This document shows positions 25,116-34,446 of a stretch of 64,000 nt of DNA, piece by piece. The stretch spans positions 4,154,001 to 4,218,000 of the forward strand of contig NZ_OX044366.1 of assembly GCF_943846705.1 (NCBI RefSeq), in the 5' to 3' direction. Made by a program: the position numbers and the translations under genes. Position 1 is the stretch's first letter, and each line of letters begins with the position of its first letter. A model generated the notes under the pieces. It did no database searches, had not been told where the DNA came from, and saw only the letters and a list, made by a program, of their open reading frames with translations. This DNA comes from an uncultured Pseudomonas sp. (lineage in GTDB: Bacteria; Pseudomonadota; Gammaproteobacteria; Pseudomonadales; Pseudomonadaceae).

Positions 25116-26018
25116 TCAAATATTGTCGTAGCCCAGTGAACGCAAGGCGCGCTCATCATCGGACCAGCCACTTTTGACCTTGACCCAAAGGTTGAGCATG
25201 ACCTTGGAGTCGAACATCACCTCCATGTCCTTGCGCGCTTCCTGGCCAATGCGCTTGATCCGCTCACCCTTGTCGCCAATGATGATTTTCTTCTGCCCGT
25301 CACGCTCGACCAGAATCAGCGCATGGATATGCAGGATGCGCCCGTCGCGCTTGAACTCCTCGATTTCCACGGTGACCTGATACGGCAGCTCGGCACCCAG
25401 CTGACGCATGACTTTCTCACGTACCAACTCAGCAGCGAAGAAGCGGCTGGAGCGATCGGTCACCTGATCTTCCGGGAAGAAGTGCACACCTTCCGGCAAG
25501 CGCTCACCCACGAGTTTTTCCAGGGTCTCGAGGTTGTGCCCATGCTGGGCCGATACCGGCACGATCTCGGCATTCGGCAACTGAGTAGCCAGCCACTCCA
25601 CATGCGGCATCAGATCGGCCTTATCTTCGAGGCGATCGGTTTTGTTGATTGCCAGAATCACCGGACCTTCAACGTATTGAATACGCTCCAGGACCATCTG
25701 GTCTTCATCGGTCCAGCGGGTGCGATCGACCACGAAGATCACCACGTCGACATCTTTCAGCGCCGACGAGGCGTTTTTGTTCATGTAGCGGTTTAGCGCT
25801 TTCTCGTTGTTCTTGTGCAGGCCAGGCGTATCCACATAGATCGCCTGCACTTCACCTTCGGTCTTAATCCCGAGCATGTTGTGGCGCGTGGTCTGCGGCT
25901 TGCGCGAGGTAATCGCCAGCTTCTGCCCGAGAATGTGGTTAAGCAAGGTCGACTTACCCACGTTGGGCCGGCCGACGATGGCGACATAGCCACAGCGTGT
26001 AACAGGTAAATCAGTCAT
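25116..26018 (-). CDS. era: GTPase Era
   Basis: Era is an essential GTPase that binds 16S rRNA and helps 30S maturation. The 300-residue product has G1 GRPNVGKST, G3 DTPGLH, G4 NKTD, and a C-terminal KH domain (IIIGDKGERIKRIGQEAR). The ATG at 26016-26018 is chosen because GGAG lies eight bases upstream and the start overlaps the rnc stop by eight bases. Confidence 0.96.
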   Translation of the reverse strand: MTDLPVTRCGYVAIVGRPNVGKSTLLNHILGQKLAITSRKPQTTRHNMLGIKTEGEVQAIYVDTPGLHKNNEKALNRYMNKNASSALKDVDVVIFVVDRTRWTDEDQMVLERIQYVEGPVILAINKTDRLEDKADLMPHVEWLATQLPNAEIVPVSAQHGHNLETLEKLVGERLPEGVHFFPEDQVTDRSSRFFAAELVREKVMRQLGAELPYQVTVEIEEFKRDGRILHIHALILVERDGQKKIIIGDKGERIKRIGQEARKDMEVMFDSKVMLNLWVKVKSGWSDDERALRSLGYDNI

Positions 26019-26700
26019 TGCCATTCTCCACACCCAGGGCAATCAACGCGGCAGCGGCTGCCACCTGCTCGGCTATCCGCCGGCTCGCCCCCTGCCCCAG
26101 GGTTTTATCATTCAGTAAGGTAATCTGGCACTCGACAACGAACGTCCGACAGTGCGGCTCGCCCTGGATATCCACCACTTCGTAACGTGGCAGCTCACAG
26201 CCGCGCGACTGCAAAAACTCCTGCAGGCGGGTTTTCGGGTCTTTGTTGGTGTCGACCAAGGTCAAGCTTTCAATCTCGCTGGTCAGCCAGGCCAGAACCC
26301 GCTCGCGGGCCGCGTCCATTCCGGCGTCCAGGTAGATGGCACCAATCAGTGCTTCCAGGGCATCGGCCAGAATCGACTCACGGCGAAAGCCACCGCTTTT
26401 CAATTCGCCCGAACCCAGGCGTAAGTACTCACCCAGGTCAAAGCCGCGAGCCATTATTGCCAGCGTTTCACCCTTAACCAAGCGGGCGCGCAGGCGTGAC
26501 AGCTGCCCCTCGCGCGCCAAGGGAAAGCGCTGAAACAACGCTTCGCCAGCGACAAAGTTGAGGATCGCATCGCCGAGAAACTCCAGGCGCTCGTTATTGC
26601 GCCCAGCGAAGCTGCGGTGGGTCAGCGCCAGGATCATCAGCTCCTGGTCCTTGAAGGTATATCCGAGCTGCCGCTCGAGGCGGGCTAACGACGCACTCAC
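26011..26700 (-). CDS. rnc: Ribonuclease III
   Basis: RNase III cleaves double-stranded RNA, including the rRNA precursor. The 229-residue product has the RNase III signature NERLEFLGD (36-44) with catalytic acidic residues at about 40 and 44, and a second set at Asp113/Glu116 (LADALEALIG). A C-terminal dsRBD follows (about 155-225). The start is GTG at 26698-26700 (GTGA overlap with the DUF4845 stop), so it is coupled to its upstream gene. Confidence 0.96.
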   Translation of the reverse strand: MSASLARLERQLGYTFKDQELMILALTHRSFAGRNNERLEFLGDAILNFVAGEALFQRFPLAREGQLSRLRARLVKGETLAIMARGFDLGEYLRLGSGELKSGGFRRESILADALEALIGAIYLDAGMDAARERVLAWLTSEIESLTLVDTNKDPKTRLQEFLQSRGCELPRYEVVDIQGEPHCRTFVVECQITLLNDKTLGQGASRRIAEQVAAAAALIALGVENGND

Positions 26701-27074
26701 GGCATACGCACGCGGAATTCTTTATCGAAGCGCACCACCAGATCGATATTCTCGATCAATGGCTCACGCTTCTCGTATTTCAGGTGCACCCGAAATTCGT
26801 TGTTTTCCACTTTTATCTTCAACGCGTCCTGCATATTCAAATCACGAATGCTGTTGACCTGCATACCTTTGCTGATATGGCTGTAGAAATCGCTAACGCT
26901 ACGCACATCGACGGCTTTATCGGTTTCAACTGAAGTAATCATTTTCTCCAGTGCCATGTTGTCGAAGTAGTGCGGCAGCACTTTAAAGGCAGCACTGGCC
27001 AAAAAGGCGACAACCGCGAGCACCATCAACCAACTGAGAATCGACATTCCTTTTTGCGAATGCGCTGATTTCAT
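26697..27074 (-). CDS. DUF4845 domain-containing protein
   Basis: This 125-residue inner-membrane protein begins MKSAHSQKGMSILSWLMVLAVVAFLA, a type IV pilin-like hydrophobic N-terminus, then a soluble domain. A gene of this family sits between lepB and rnc in most Pseudomonas, but its role is unknown. The ATG at 27072-27074 with GGGGA upstream is preferred to a TTG four codons earlier. It overlaps rnc by four bases. Confidence 0.85.
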   Translation of the reverse strand: MKSAHSQKGMSILSWLMVLAVVAFLASAAFKVLPHYFDNMALEKMITSVETDKAVDVRSVSDFYSHISKGMQVNSIRDLNMQDALKIKVENNEFRVHLKYEKREPLIENIDLVVRFDKEFRVRMP

Positions 27075-27178
27075 ATTTGTCCCCAAATTCGAGTGTTGTA
27101 AAAGCCATTACGGCTGGAGGCAAGACTATATATAGCCTGCAACGCTGCGTTTAACAGCGTCGCAAATCCGTCAGCAGG

Positions 27179-28033
27179 TCAGTGGATCAGACCTACGCGG
27201 GTAAAATTGGGCAGGTTGCGCGACTTCGGATCCGGCCAACTCATCCAGATAGCGAAGGCTTTGCCGACGATATTCTGATCCGGCACCATGCCCAGCAGCG
27301 GCTTGGGGATGGCTGGGTCATTCCAATAGCGACTGTCATTGGAGTTGTCGCGGTTGTCACCCATCATGAAGTAATGCCCTTGCGGCACCACCCACTCGCG
27401 ACCGGGCTCCAGGCGATAGCGCTGCATTTCCTTGCGGATCTGGTGTTCTGCCTCACCAAGCTTCTCGTTATACAGCGTCGCACTGCCGAGGCTGCCGGGC
27501 TCGTCGCCGATCAACTGCTGCGCCACAGACTGACCATTGATGGTCAGGCGCTTGTCACTGCTGTAGACAATACGGTCGCCGGCCAGACCTACCACGCGTT
27601 TGATGTAGTTGATGTTTGGATCGCTGGGGTAGCGGAACACCATCACATCACCACGCTGTGGGTCACCCACCTCAATCACCTTGGTGTCCAGCACAGGCAG
27701 ACGAATGCCGTAGGCGAACTTGTTGACCAAGATGAAATCGCCCACTTCCAGCGTCGGCTTCATCGAGCCGGACGGAATCTGGAAGGGCTCGACCAGAAAC
27801 GAGCGCAACACCAGTACGATCGCCAGCACCGGAAAGAACGACTTACCGTACTCAATCAGCAGCGGCTCTTTGTTCAAGCGTGCCACCACCACCTCATCAG
27901 GTTCGCTGACCTGACCATGGTAGGTGGTAATCGCCGCTCGCCGGCGCGGGGCCAGAAAGATCAGGTCGAACAACGCCAGTACGCCACAAACGGCGACGGC
28001 GATAACCAGCAATAACGGAAAATTGATCGACAT
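27179..28033 (-). CDS. lepB: Signal peptidase I (LepB)
   Basis: LepB removes signal peptides after Sec or Tat export. The 284-residue product has N-terminal transmembrane helices and the catalytic dyad: Ser90 in IPSGSMKPTL and Lys145 in YIKRVVG. The GDNRDNSNDSRYW box follows (about 230-245). It starts six bases after the lepA stop; the pair is a conserved operon. Confidence 0.96.
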   Translation of the reverse strand: MSINFPLLLVIAVAVCGVLALFDLIFLAPRRRAAITTYHGQVSEPDEVVVARLNKEPLLIEYGKSFFPVLAIVLVLRSFLVEPFQIPSGSMKPTLEVGDFILVNKFAYGIRLPVLDTKVIEVGDPQRGDVMVFRYPSDPNINYIKRVVGLAGDRIVYSSDKRLTINGQSVAQQLIGDEPGSLGSATLYNEKLGEAEHQIRKEMQRYRLEPGREWVVPQGHYFMMGDNRDNSNDSRYWNDPAIPKPLLGMVPDQNIVGKAFAIWMSWPDPKSRNLPNFTRVGLIH

Positions 28034-28039
28034 AGGACC

Positions 28040-29839
28040 TTAACTATCCAGCCTGAGCACAGCGAGGAAGGCTTCCTGTGGAATTTCCACGTTACCGACC
28101 TGCTTCATGCGTTTTTTACCGGCCTTCTGCTTTTCCAGCAGCTTGCGTTTACGGCTAACGTCACCACCGTAGCACTTGGCCAATACGTTCTTGCGCAGCG
28201 CCTTGACCGTAGTCCGCGCCACGATCTGTCCACCAATGGCAGCCTGAATCGCCACATCGAACATCTGCCGAGGGATCAGTTCTTTCATCTTTTCGGTCAA
28301 CGCACGACCTTTGTAGTGCGCGTTGTCGCGGTGCACGATCAACGCCAGGGCATCGACCTTCTCACCATTGATCAGCACATCCAGCTTGACCAGATTGGCT
28401 GACTGGTAGCGATCGAAGTGGTAATCCAACGAGGCATAACCACGGCTGGTTGACTTCAGGCGGTCGAAGAAGTCCAACACCACTTCGTTCATCGGCAGGT
28501 CATAAGTCACCTGCACCTGGGAGCCGAGGAACAGCATGTCGTGCTGCACACCACGCTTTTCGATGCACAGGGTAATCACGTTGCCCAAATGCTCCTGCGG
28601 CACGAGGATATTGGCGCGCACGATCGGCTCGCGCATATCTTCAATTGCCGACAAGTCTGGCAGTTTCGACGGGTTATCGACGTAGATCGTCTCACCGGTC
28701 TTGAGCAGTAGCTCGAAAATTACCGTCGGCGCTGTGGTGATCAGGTCCAGGTCGTACTCGCGCTCCAAGCGCTCCTGAATGATCTCCATGTGCAGCATGC
28801 CGAGGAAGCCACAACGGAAACCAAAGCCCAATGCGTCAGAGCTTTCCGGGGTGTACTGCAAGGAGGAGTCGTTCAGCGTGAGCTTCTGCAGGGCTTCACG
28901 GAAGTCCTCAAAGTCATCGGAGCTAACCGGGAACAGACCGGCGTAAACCTGCGGCTGGATACGCTTGAAGCCTGGCAACACATCAACGTCAGGCGTCGAA
29001 CTCAAGGTCAGCGTGTCACCCACTGGCGCACCGTGAATATCCTTGATACCGGCGATGATAAAGCCCACTTCACCGGCTTTCAGATCAGCGGTAGCAGTAT
29101 GCTTCGGGTTGAACACACCGACACTGTCGACCAAGTGAATCTTGCCGGTGGATTTCACCAGCACCTTGTCACCCTTCTTGATTCGCCCGTGGCGCACGCG
29201 TACCAGGGACACAACCCCAAGATAGTTGTCGAACCAGGAATCGATGATCAAGGCTTGCAGCGGATCTTCGACATTACCGGTCGGCGCAGGGATGGTATGC
29301 ACCAGACGCTCGAGCACCTCATCGACACCCAGACCGGTCTTGGCGCTGCAGGTCACAGCGTCGGTGGCATCAATACCGATGATCTTCTCAATCTCTTCTT
29401 TGACGCGGTCCGGGTCGGCCTGCGGCAAGTCAATTTTGTTCAGCACTGGCATGACCTCAAGGCCCTGCTCAATGGCGGTGTAACAGTTGGCCACCGACTG
29501 CGCTTCCACGCCCTGCCCGGCATCGACCACCAGCAGCGCACCTTCGCAAGCTGCCAGGGAACGGCTGACCTCGTAGGTGAAGTCGACGTGACCTGGGGTG
29601 TCAATAAAGTTCAGCTGATAGGTAATGCCGTCACGCGCTTTGTAATACAGCGTGACGCTGTGCGCCTTGATGGTGATCCCGCGCTCGCGCTCAAGATCCA
29701 TGGAGTCCAGTACCTGGGCTGCCATTTCACGGTCAGCCAGACCGCCACACATCTGGATAAAACGGTCAGCCAGGGTCGACTTGCCGTGGTCAATGTGGGC
29801 GATGATGGAGAAATTGCGGATATGACTCAAATCACTCAC
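28040..29839 (-). CDS. lepA: Elongation factor 4 (LepA)
   Basis: LepA is a translation GTPase that binds the ribosome and can back-translocate. The 599-residue product has G1 AHIDHGKST (14-22), DTPGHVDF, NKIDLP, and the LepA-specific C-terminal domain (KCYGGDVSRKRKLLEKQKAGKKRMK). The start is GTG (29837-29839), followed by SDLSHIRNFSIIAH. It lies directly upstream of lepB. Confidence 0.97.
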   Translation of the reverse strand: MSDLSHIRNFSIIAHIDHGKSTLADRFIQMCGGLADREMAAQVLDSMDLERERGITIKAHSVTLYYKARDGITYQLNFIDTPGHVDFTYEVSRSLAACEGALLVVDAGQGVEAQSVANCYTAIEQGLEVMPVLNKIDLPQADPDRVKEEIEKIIGIDATDAVTCSAKTGLGVDEVLERLVHTIPAPTGNVEDPLQALIIDSWFDNYLGVVSLVRVRHGRIKKGDKVLVKSTGKIHLVDSVGVFNPKHTATADLKAGEVGFIIAGIKDIHGAPVGDTLTLSSTPDVDVLPGFKRIQPQVYAGLFPVSSDDFEDFREALQKLTLNDSSLQYTPESSDALGFGFRCGFLGMLHMEIIQERLEREYDLDLITTAPTVIFELLLKTGETIYVDNPSKLPDLSAIEDMREPIVRANILVPQEHLGNVITLCIEKRGVQHDMLFLGSQVQVTYDLPMNEVVLDFFDRLKSTSRGYASLDYHFDRYQSANLVKLDVLINGEKVDALALIVHRDNAHYKGRALTEKMKELIPRQMFDVAIQAAIGGQIVARTTVKALRKNVLAKCYGGDVSRKRKLLEKQKAGKKRMKQVGNVEIPQEAFLAVLRLDS

Positions 29840-29944
29840 GGATCAACACTCGAAAAGGTCGCAGGCGACTGCCCGCCGAAAATAGCCGCGAAGTGTACCC
29901 GAAAGCCACCTTACACGTCACCAAGGCCGCAAAGCGACTCTATG

Positions 29945-29967
29945 TAAAAGGGCGACCGAAGTCGCCC
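29945..29967 (-). terminator. Rho-independent terminator of the algU-mucABCD operon
   Basis: On the minus strand GGGCGAC-TTCG-GTCGCCC forms a seven-base-pair stem with a stable UUCG tetraloop, followed by TTTT. It begins 20 bases after the mucD stop, just upstream of lepA. Confidence 0.88.
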
Positions 29968-29986
29968 GTTTACTCTATCAACACCG

Positions 29987-31423
29987 TTAGTCGGCGAGCT
30001 TAAAGGTAATAAAGCTCGCACGCCCCTGACGCAGCACGCGCATCGACACCGAACGATTCTTCGGCAGGGCCTGCGCCACCTCGGTAAAGGTCTTGGCCGA
30101 ATTGATCGCCTGATTGTTCAGGTGAGTGATCACATCGCCTGGGCGCAGGCCAATCAGCGCCGCCGGCCCCTCGAGCACCTCGGAAATCACCACGCCACCG
30201 TTAAGATCGAGGCTCTTTTTCTGCTCAGCAGTCAACTCAACCACCTTAACCCCAAGACGGTTGCTGCTGCGCTCGACTCCGGATGCGGTATTACCCGCCA
30301 AGGGCTCGCCATCTTCAGGCAGCGCCCCGATGGTCAACTGCAATTTTTTGCGTGCACCATCGCGCACCACGTCCAACTCGGCACGCGTGCCCGGCTTAAG
30401 CGCACCCACCAGATGCGGCAAATCGGCAGACATGATGATCGGCTTACCGTCCAGATTGAGGATGACATCACCGACCTGCAAACCGCCCTTGGCCGCCGGC
30501 CCCTGTTCCAACACCTGCGCCACGAGCGCACCGGCCGGCTTATCCAGACCAAACGACTCAGCCAGGTCTTTGTTCACTTCCTGAATCACCACACCCAGCC
30601 AGCCGCGACTAACCTTGCCATCGGCCTTGAGCTGATCAGCCACATCCATGGCCACACTCATTGGAATGGCAAACGACAAGCCCATAAAGCCGCCGGAGCG
30701 AGTGAAAATCTGTGAATTGATACCCACCACTTCGCCGGCCAGGTTGAACAGCGGGCCACCGGAGTTACCCGGATTAATCGCCACGTCGGTCTGGATGAAC
30801 GGCACATAGCTTTCGTTCGGCAGACTACGGCCTTTGGCGCTGACGATACCAGCGGTCACCGAGTGATCAAAACCGAATGGCGAGCCAATCGCCAACACCC
30901 ACTCGCCAACTTTCAGCTCTTCCGACTTGCCCAGCTTGACGGTCGGCAGGCCTTTACCCTCAACCTTGAGCAAGGCCACATCGCTGCGCGGATCAGTACC
31001 AATCAGTTTTGCCTCCAACTCACTACGATCCGCCAGGCGCACGATGATTTCATCGGCATCGGCAATCACATGATTGTTGGTCAGCACATAGCCATCTGCG
31101 GAAATGATAAAGCCTGAGCCTAGCGACTGAGCCTCACGCTGGCGTCCGCCACCGGGCGTACGCGGCACTTGGGGAATGTTGCGTTCGAAGAACTCGCGGA
31201 ACATCGGCGGCAGGCCTTCCAGATCAGGCACATTGAGCTGACCCGCACCAGCCACTGGGCGCTCCGGCAGCTTCTGCCGGGTACTGATATTGACCACCGC
31301 CGGTGACGCCTGCTCAACCAACTCGGTGAAATCCGGCAGGCTTGCCTGGGCAAGCAACGCTTGCCCCATCAGCAGCAAGGCAAATATGGCTGTAAAGGTA
31401 GATTTCAGAGCAGGCTTCGACAT
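29987..31423 (-). CDS. mucD: Periplasmic serine protease MucD (DegP family)
   Basis: MucD is a DegP/HtrA-type periplasmic protease that degrades misfolded proteins and keeps the AlgU pathway off. The 478-residue product has a signal peptide (cleavage near LLAQA) and a trypsin-like domain with the triad His118 (TNNHVI), Asp148 (RSDVALL) and Ser221 (GNSGGPL). Two PDZ domains follow (about 265-355 and 385-470). The ATG at 31421-31423 has GGGGAG upstream; the longer frame is rejected. It is the last gene of the operon. Confidence 0.95.
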   Translation of the reverse strand: MSKPALKSTFTAIFALLLMGQALLAQASLPDFTELVEQASPAVVNISTRQKLPERPVAGAGQLNVPDLEGLPPMFREFFERNIPQVPRTPGGGRQREAQSLGSGFIISADGYVLTNNHVIADADEIIVRLADRSELEAKLIGTDPRSDVALLKVEGKGLPTVKLGKSEELKVGEWVLAIGSPFGFDHSVTAGIVSAKGRSLPNESYVPFIQTDVAINPGNSGGPLFNLAGEVVGINSQIFTRSGGFMGLSFAIPMSVAMDVADQLKADGKVSRGWLGVVIQEVNKDLAESFGLDKPAGALVAQVLEQGPAAKGGLQVGDVILNLDGKPIIMSADLPHLVGALKPGTRAELDVVRDGARKKLQLTIGALPEDGEPLAGNTASGVERSSNRLGVKVVELTAEQKKSLDLNGGVVISEVLEGPAALIGLRPGDVITHLNNQAINSAKTFTEVAQALPKNRSVSMRVLRQGRASFITFKLAD

Positions 31424-31451
31424 ACAACTCCCCATCAAGTCAGCAAAGTTC

Positions 31452-31907
31452 TTAAAGCGCTGTCGTGGTACCCACAAGCAATGCACGCAACACCACAGGT
31501 TGTAACGCCGGATCACCGGCGGTAATACGGCTACGCCAGCGTACAGCGCAGCAGGCAAGCAGAAAACCGAGCAGCGCACTGAGTATCACCCAAGGCTCAC
31601 TCAAACCCAGCTGTTCAGCCAACACTGCCGCTGCAAAAAGCCCGATCAACGGCAGCAGATAAACCAACAACGAGCCACGTACCAGCAAGTCTTCGCGCAC
31701 ACCGATGATCACCGCATCGCCAACAGCCAGCTGCAGATCCGACAGCGCTCGCACATAACCGCGCCGCCCACCGGCACCAAGCTGGTCAAGCAAGCCCTGG
31801 CCGCAACCGGCCTTAACCGAACAGCTGGAGCAGGTGCTTTTACGCAGAGTCTCAACCCAGACAGCGCCTGGCTCGACAGCGACGACCCGCCCCTGCTCCT
31901 CAATCAC
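31452..31907 (-). CDS. mucC: MucC (SoxR-reducing system RseC family)
   Basis: This 151-residue inner-membrane protein has an N-terminal Cys-rich motif (CSSCSVKAGCG), then two transmembrane helices around 80-120, as in RseC/MucC proteins. MucC has a minor, context-dependent effect on AlgU activity. It begins with GTG at 31905-31907, overlapping the mucB stop (GTGA), and ends 28 bases before mucD. Confidence 0.9.
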   Translation of the reverse strand: MIEEQGRVVAVEPGAVWVETLRKSTCSSCSVKAGCGQGLLDQLGAGGRRGYVRALSDLQLAVGDAVIIGVREDLLVRGSLLVYLLPLIGLFAAAVLAEQLGLSEPWVILSALLGFLLACCAVRWRSRITAGDPALQPVVLRALLVGTTTAL

Positions 31908-32851
31908 TGCACAGCCTCGGTAGCCGCTCGCATCGACAGGGCGACGCGCTCAGCGGTCCCCAACGGTATTTCGCCTACCACCGTGACCATGACATCGCCA
32001 TCACCGGTCTTTAGTCGCCGTGAAACAACCACGGTTGGCCCCAATTGAGTACGTAAATCATCAACCTGCGCGCCACGCAACGGCTCCATAAAAACCGAAA
32101 ACCGTGCTAACCCATCGCCATACACCTGACAGGCAACCAACTCATCCGATGCAGGGCTGCGGCGCTGAGTAACCGAGTTCAGACTAAAACCCTGCGGCAA
32201 CCAATCCGACTGCCATGCCTGTGCAGCCCCTGCATGCACCGGCGACAAACGCACCGAGCGACATCCGCTACCAGGCGCGAGATCGGTGGCTGCAGGAGCC
32301 GCAACCTGTAATTGGGTAAACTGAAAGCGCTCAAGCAAGCGCCCTTTTTCGTTGACCAGCAACGACTTCAACGGCAGGCCCGTCTGCTGATCAAGGTGCA
32401 ATTCAATGGCGTATCGATGCTGATCTCGCGGCACCAGCGCCAGTACACGACTGGTGCGCCCCGCCACACGAGAGTTGCCGAGCACACGCAGCTCGTACCA
32501 CTGGCTCAGCTGTTCGACATTCAGCGCCCTGCTGGGCCACAACTGGCTGTCGATCAATTGGTCGGCCAGCGCCCCACTGGCGCACTGCACCTGACCATCG
32601 ACACGCACGACCTCATGCGCCAAGCCATCCTGCTGCAGCAGGCGCTCATGCAGCGTGCCGCCCTCGTCAACTCGATGCCAGATGCTGTGTGTTGAAAAGC
32701 TGCCATTGCGCTCGTAAACAAAGGTGCCCTGAAAGCTCAGAGCGCGCTCAGCATCGACTAAACGCTGCAGCAACGCCGGCCCTTCAGCTGCCATTACCGG
32801 CAACGCCAGCCAGCTGCCCAGAAACAGGGCGCTTAAAGCAATAAGGCGCAT
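31904..32851 (-). CDS. mucB: MucB, periplasmic negative regulator of AlgU
   Basis: MucB (RseB family) binds the periplasmic tail of MucA and shields it from AlgW cleavage; it senses envelope stress and lipopolysaccharide. The 315-residue product has a signal peptide (ALPVMA) and two beta-rich domains. The ATG at 32849-32851 follows AAGGAG with five-base spacing; a TTG five codons upstream overlaps that site. Confidence 0.93.
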   Translation of the reverse strand: MRLIALSALFLGSWLALPVMAAEGPALLQRLVDAERALSFQGTFVYERNGSFSTHSIWHRVDEGGTLHERLLQQDGLAHEVVRVDGQVQCASGALADQLIDSQLWPSRALNVEQLSQWYELRVLGNSRVAGRTSRVLALVPRDQHRYAIELHLDQQTGLPLKSLLVNEKGRLLERFQFTQLQVAAPAATDLAPGSGCRSVRLSPVHAGAAQAWQSDWLPQGFSLNSVTQRRSPASDELVACQVYGDGLARFSVFMEPLRGAQVDDLRTQLGPTVVVSRRLKTGDGDVMVTVVGEIPLGTAERVALSMRAATEAVQ

Positions 32852-32872
32852 GCGACTCCTTAACAACGGGCG

Positions 32873-33466
32873 TTAACGGCTTTCTAGGCTGGCTGCGCGC
32901 GCATATGGCAGCGCACTGTCGCCGGTGCTAACGGCTGCTTGCTGCGCATGCTGACGCAAATACGCTGGCAGGCGCTGCTCATGCCAGCCAGGCTGACCTT
33001 GACCTACAGCGCTAGCCGTCGAGGCCGCTTGCTCTTCAGAGGTATTAAAACCTGCCAACATAGCTGGGCCACTGACTTGGGGAATGGCAAGCATCGACTG
33101 ATTAGCCTGCTGCGCCAACTGCGTACCCGCGATCTCATCCTGATTGTACAGTCGCACGCCAGCCAGCACGGCCACGGTAACCGAAGCAGCAACTGCCAAA
33201 CGCCCAACTGTGCGCCACGGACCGCGCTGCGCTTGCGGTGCAACCGGTGCAGCATCATCAGCCAGGGCTGCAGATACCGCAGCGGCAATATCCAGTCGCG
33301 GCTCAAGCAACTCTTTGTGCATGACTGCGCGAGCGACTTGGTAGCGCGACCAGGTTGCACGTAACGCAGGGTCATCACTGGCCCCCAGCACTCGCCTTAG
33401 TTCAAGTTCATCCGCTTGGTTATCCATCACCGCGGACAGCGATTCCTGCAGGGTTTCACGACTCAT
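32873..33466 (-). CDS. mucA: Anti-sigma factor MucA
   Basis: MucA is the inner-membrane anti-sigma factor that holds AlgU. The 197-residue product has the cytoplasmic AlgU-binding domain (MSRETLQESLSAVMDNQADE), one transmembrane segment at about 86-107, and a periplasmic MucB-binding tail. It is full-length, so there is no sign of a mucoid-type truncation. The ATG at 33464-33466 has GAGAGGA upstream, 31 bases after the algU stop. Confidence 0.95.
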   Translation of the reverse strand: MSRETLQESLSAVMDNQADELELRRVLGASDDPALRATWSRYQVARAVMHKELLEPRLDIAAAVSAALADDAAPVAPQAQRGPWRTVGRLAVAASVTVAVLAGVRLYNQDEIAGTQLAQQANQSMLAIPQVSGPAMLAGFNTSEEQAASTASAVGQGQPGWHEQRLPAYLRQHAQQAAVSTGDSALPYARAASLESR

Positions 33467-33497
33467 GGCGGTTCCTCTCTTGGCTGACGCCGCTGCC

Positions 33498-34079
33498 TTA
33501 GGTTTCCTGCAACAACGGCTGCAGGGATCGATCAATGGCCTCGCGTGCCCGGAAAATTCGCGAACGCACGGTGCCAACTGGACACTGCATGACGCTGGCA
33601 ATGTCCTCGTAACTCAGACCATCAAATTCACGCAAGGTTAGCGCTGTGCGTAAATCTTCTGGCAATTGCTCAATACTGCGGTGCACCGTGGCCTCGATCT
33701 CGTCACGCAACAACACACGTTCCGGCGACTCGATATTCTTCAGGGCGTGATCGCCATCGTAGAACTCGGCATCCTCAGCACTTACATCACTGTCTGGCGG
33801 CCGGCGGCCACGCGACACCAAATGGTTCTTCGCCGTGTTGATGGCGATGCGATACAGCCAGGTATAAAACGCACTGTCACCGCGAAAATTACCCAACGCC
33901 CGGTAGGCCTTAATGAAGGCTTCCTGCGCTACATCCTGTGCCTCATGGGTGTCATGCACAAAACGCACGATCAACCCGAGAATCTTGTGCTGGTACTTGA
34001 GCACCAATAGATCAAATGCACGCTTGTCGCCGCGCTGTACGCGCTCGACCAGCTGCTGATCATCTTCCTGGGTTAGCAT
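33498..34079 (-). CDS. algU: Extracytoplasmic function sigma factor AlgU (RpoE, sigma-22)
   Basis: AlgU directs the envelope-stress and alginate regulon. The 193-residue product has region 2 (FDLLVLKYQHKI, AQDVAQEAFIKAYRAL) and region 4 (LREFDGLSYEDIASVMQCPVGTVRSRIFRARE, in pieces). GAGGAG lies before the ATG. Two AlgU-type promoters upstream indicate autoregulation. It heads algU-mucA-mucB-mucC-mucD and is divergent from nadB. Confidence 0.97.
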   Translation of the reverse strand: MLTQEDDQQLVERVQRGDKRAFDLLVLKYQHKILGLIVRFVHDTHEAQDVAQEAFIKAYRALGNFRGDSAFYTWLYRIAINTAKNHLVSRGRRPPDSDVSAEDAEFYDGDHALKNIESPERVLLRDEIEATVHRSIEQLPEDLRTALTLREFDGLSYEDIASVMQCPVGTVRSRIFRAREAIDRSLQPLLQET

Positions 34080-34136
34080 GAAAACTCCTCATTAGGTTTG
34101 AAGGAGCGCAAGCCGACCCGTGAATCGGTCTGCCAA

Positions 34137-34164
34137 AGTAGACTTGGGCATTGCGCAAAAGTTC
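34137..34164 (-). promoter_or_regulatory. AlgU/sigma-E-type promoter, proximal
   Basis: On the minus strand GAACTT (34164-34159), a 16-base spacer and TCTACT (34142-34137) match the AlgU consensus GAACTT-N16/17-TCtga. It lies about 60 bases upstream of the algU ATG. Confidence 0.65.
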
Positions 34165-34333
34165 TCTCCTTCAAACAAGCTTCCTGCAGATCACTTAAAA
34201 GCCCTGCACGGAATAGCGCAGCAAAGGGACTCCGATGCTGCACTTTTAGTCTCGACCACCCGCAGGCCATGCAAAAGCTGCAAGCCCATTGTAAAGCCGT
34301 CTGACACGACGAATTGGCACCTAAATAACCGCC

Positions 34334-34361
34334 TATGGAACTCGAAACACTTAAAAAGTTC
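34334..34361 (-). promoter_or_regulatory. AlgU/sigma-E-type promoter, distal
   Basis: On the minus strand GAACTT (34361-34356), a 16-base spacer and TCCATA (34339-34334) match an AlgU/RpoE promoter. P. aeruginosa algU is known to have AlgU-dependent and other promoters in this leader. Confidence 0.7.
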
Positions 34362-34446
34362 CCGAGCAACGCACTTGGTCATAAGCCGGCTATTGTGCAG
34401 CCCACCCCCTCTATATACTAGGGGCCGCTTTTCGCGGAATTCGAAC

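Larger units (their letters stand above)
34080..34446. other. algU-nadB divergent intergenic region
   Basis: This 367-base region contains the two AlgU-type promoters toward algU and the leader of nadB. A plus-strand frame runs from 34120 into nadB, but it has no NadB homology upstream of 34447. No RNA gene is seen. Confidence 0.7.

Noticed and set aside
34120..34446. N-terminal extension of nadB by 109 residues
   Set aside because: NadB homology begins at MSQHYQHDV (34447). The upstream part overlaps promoter sequence and has no family match.
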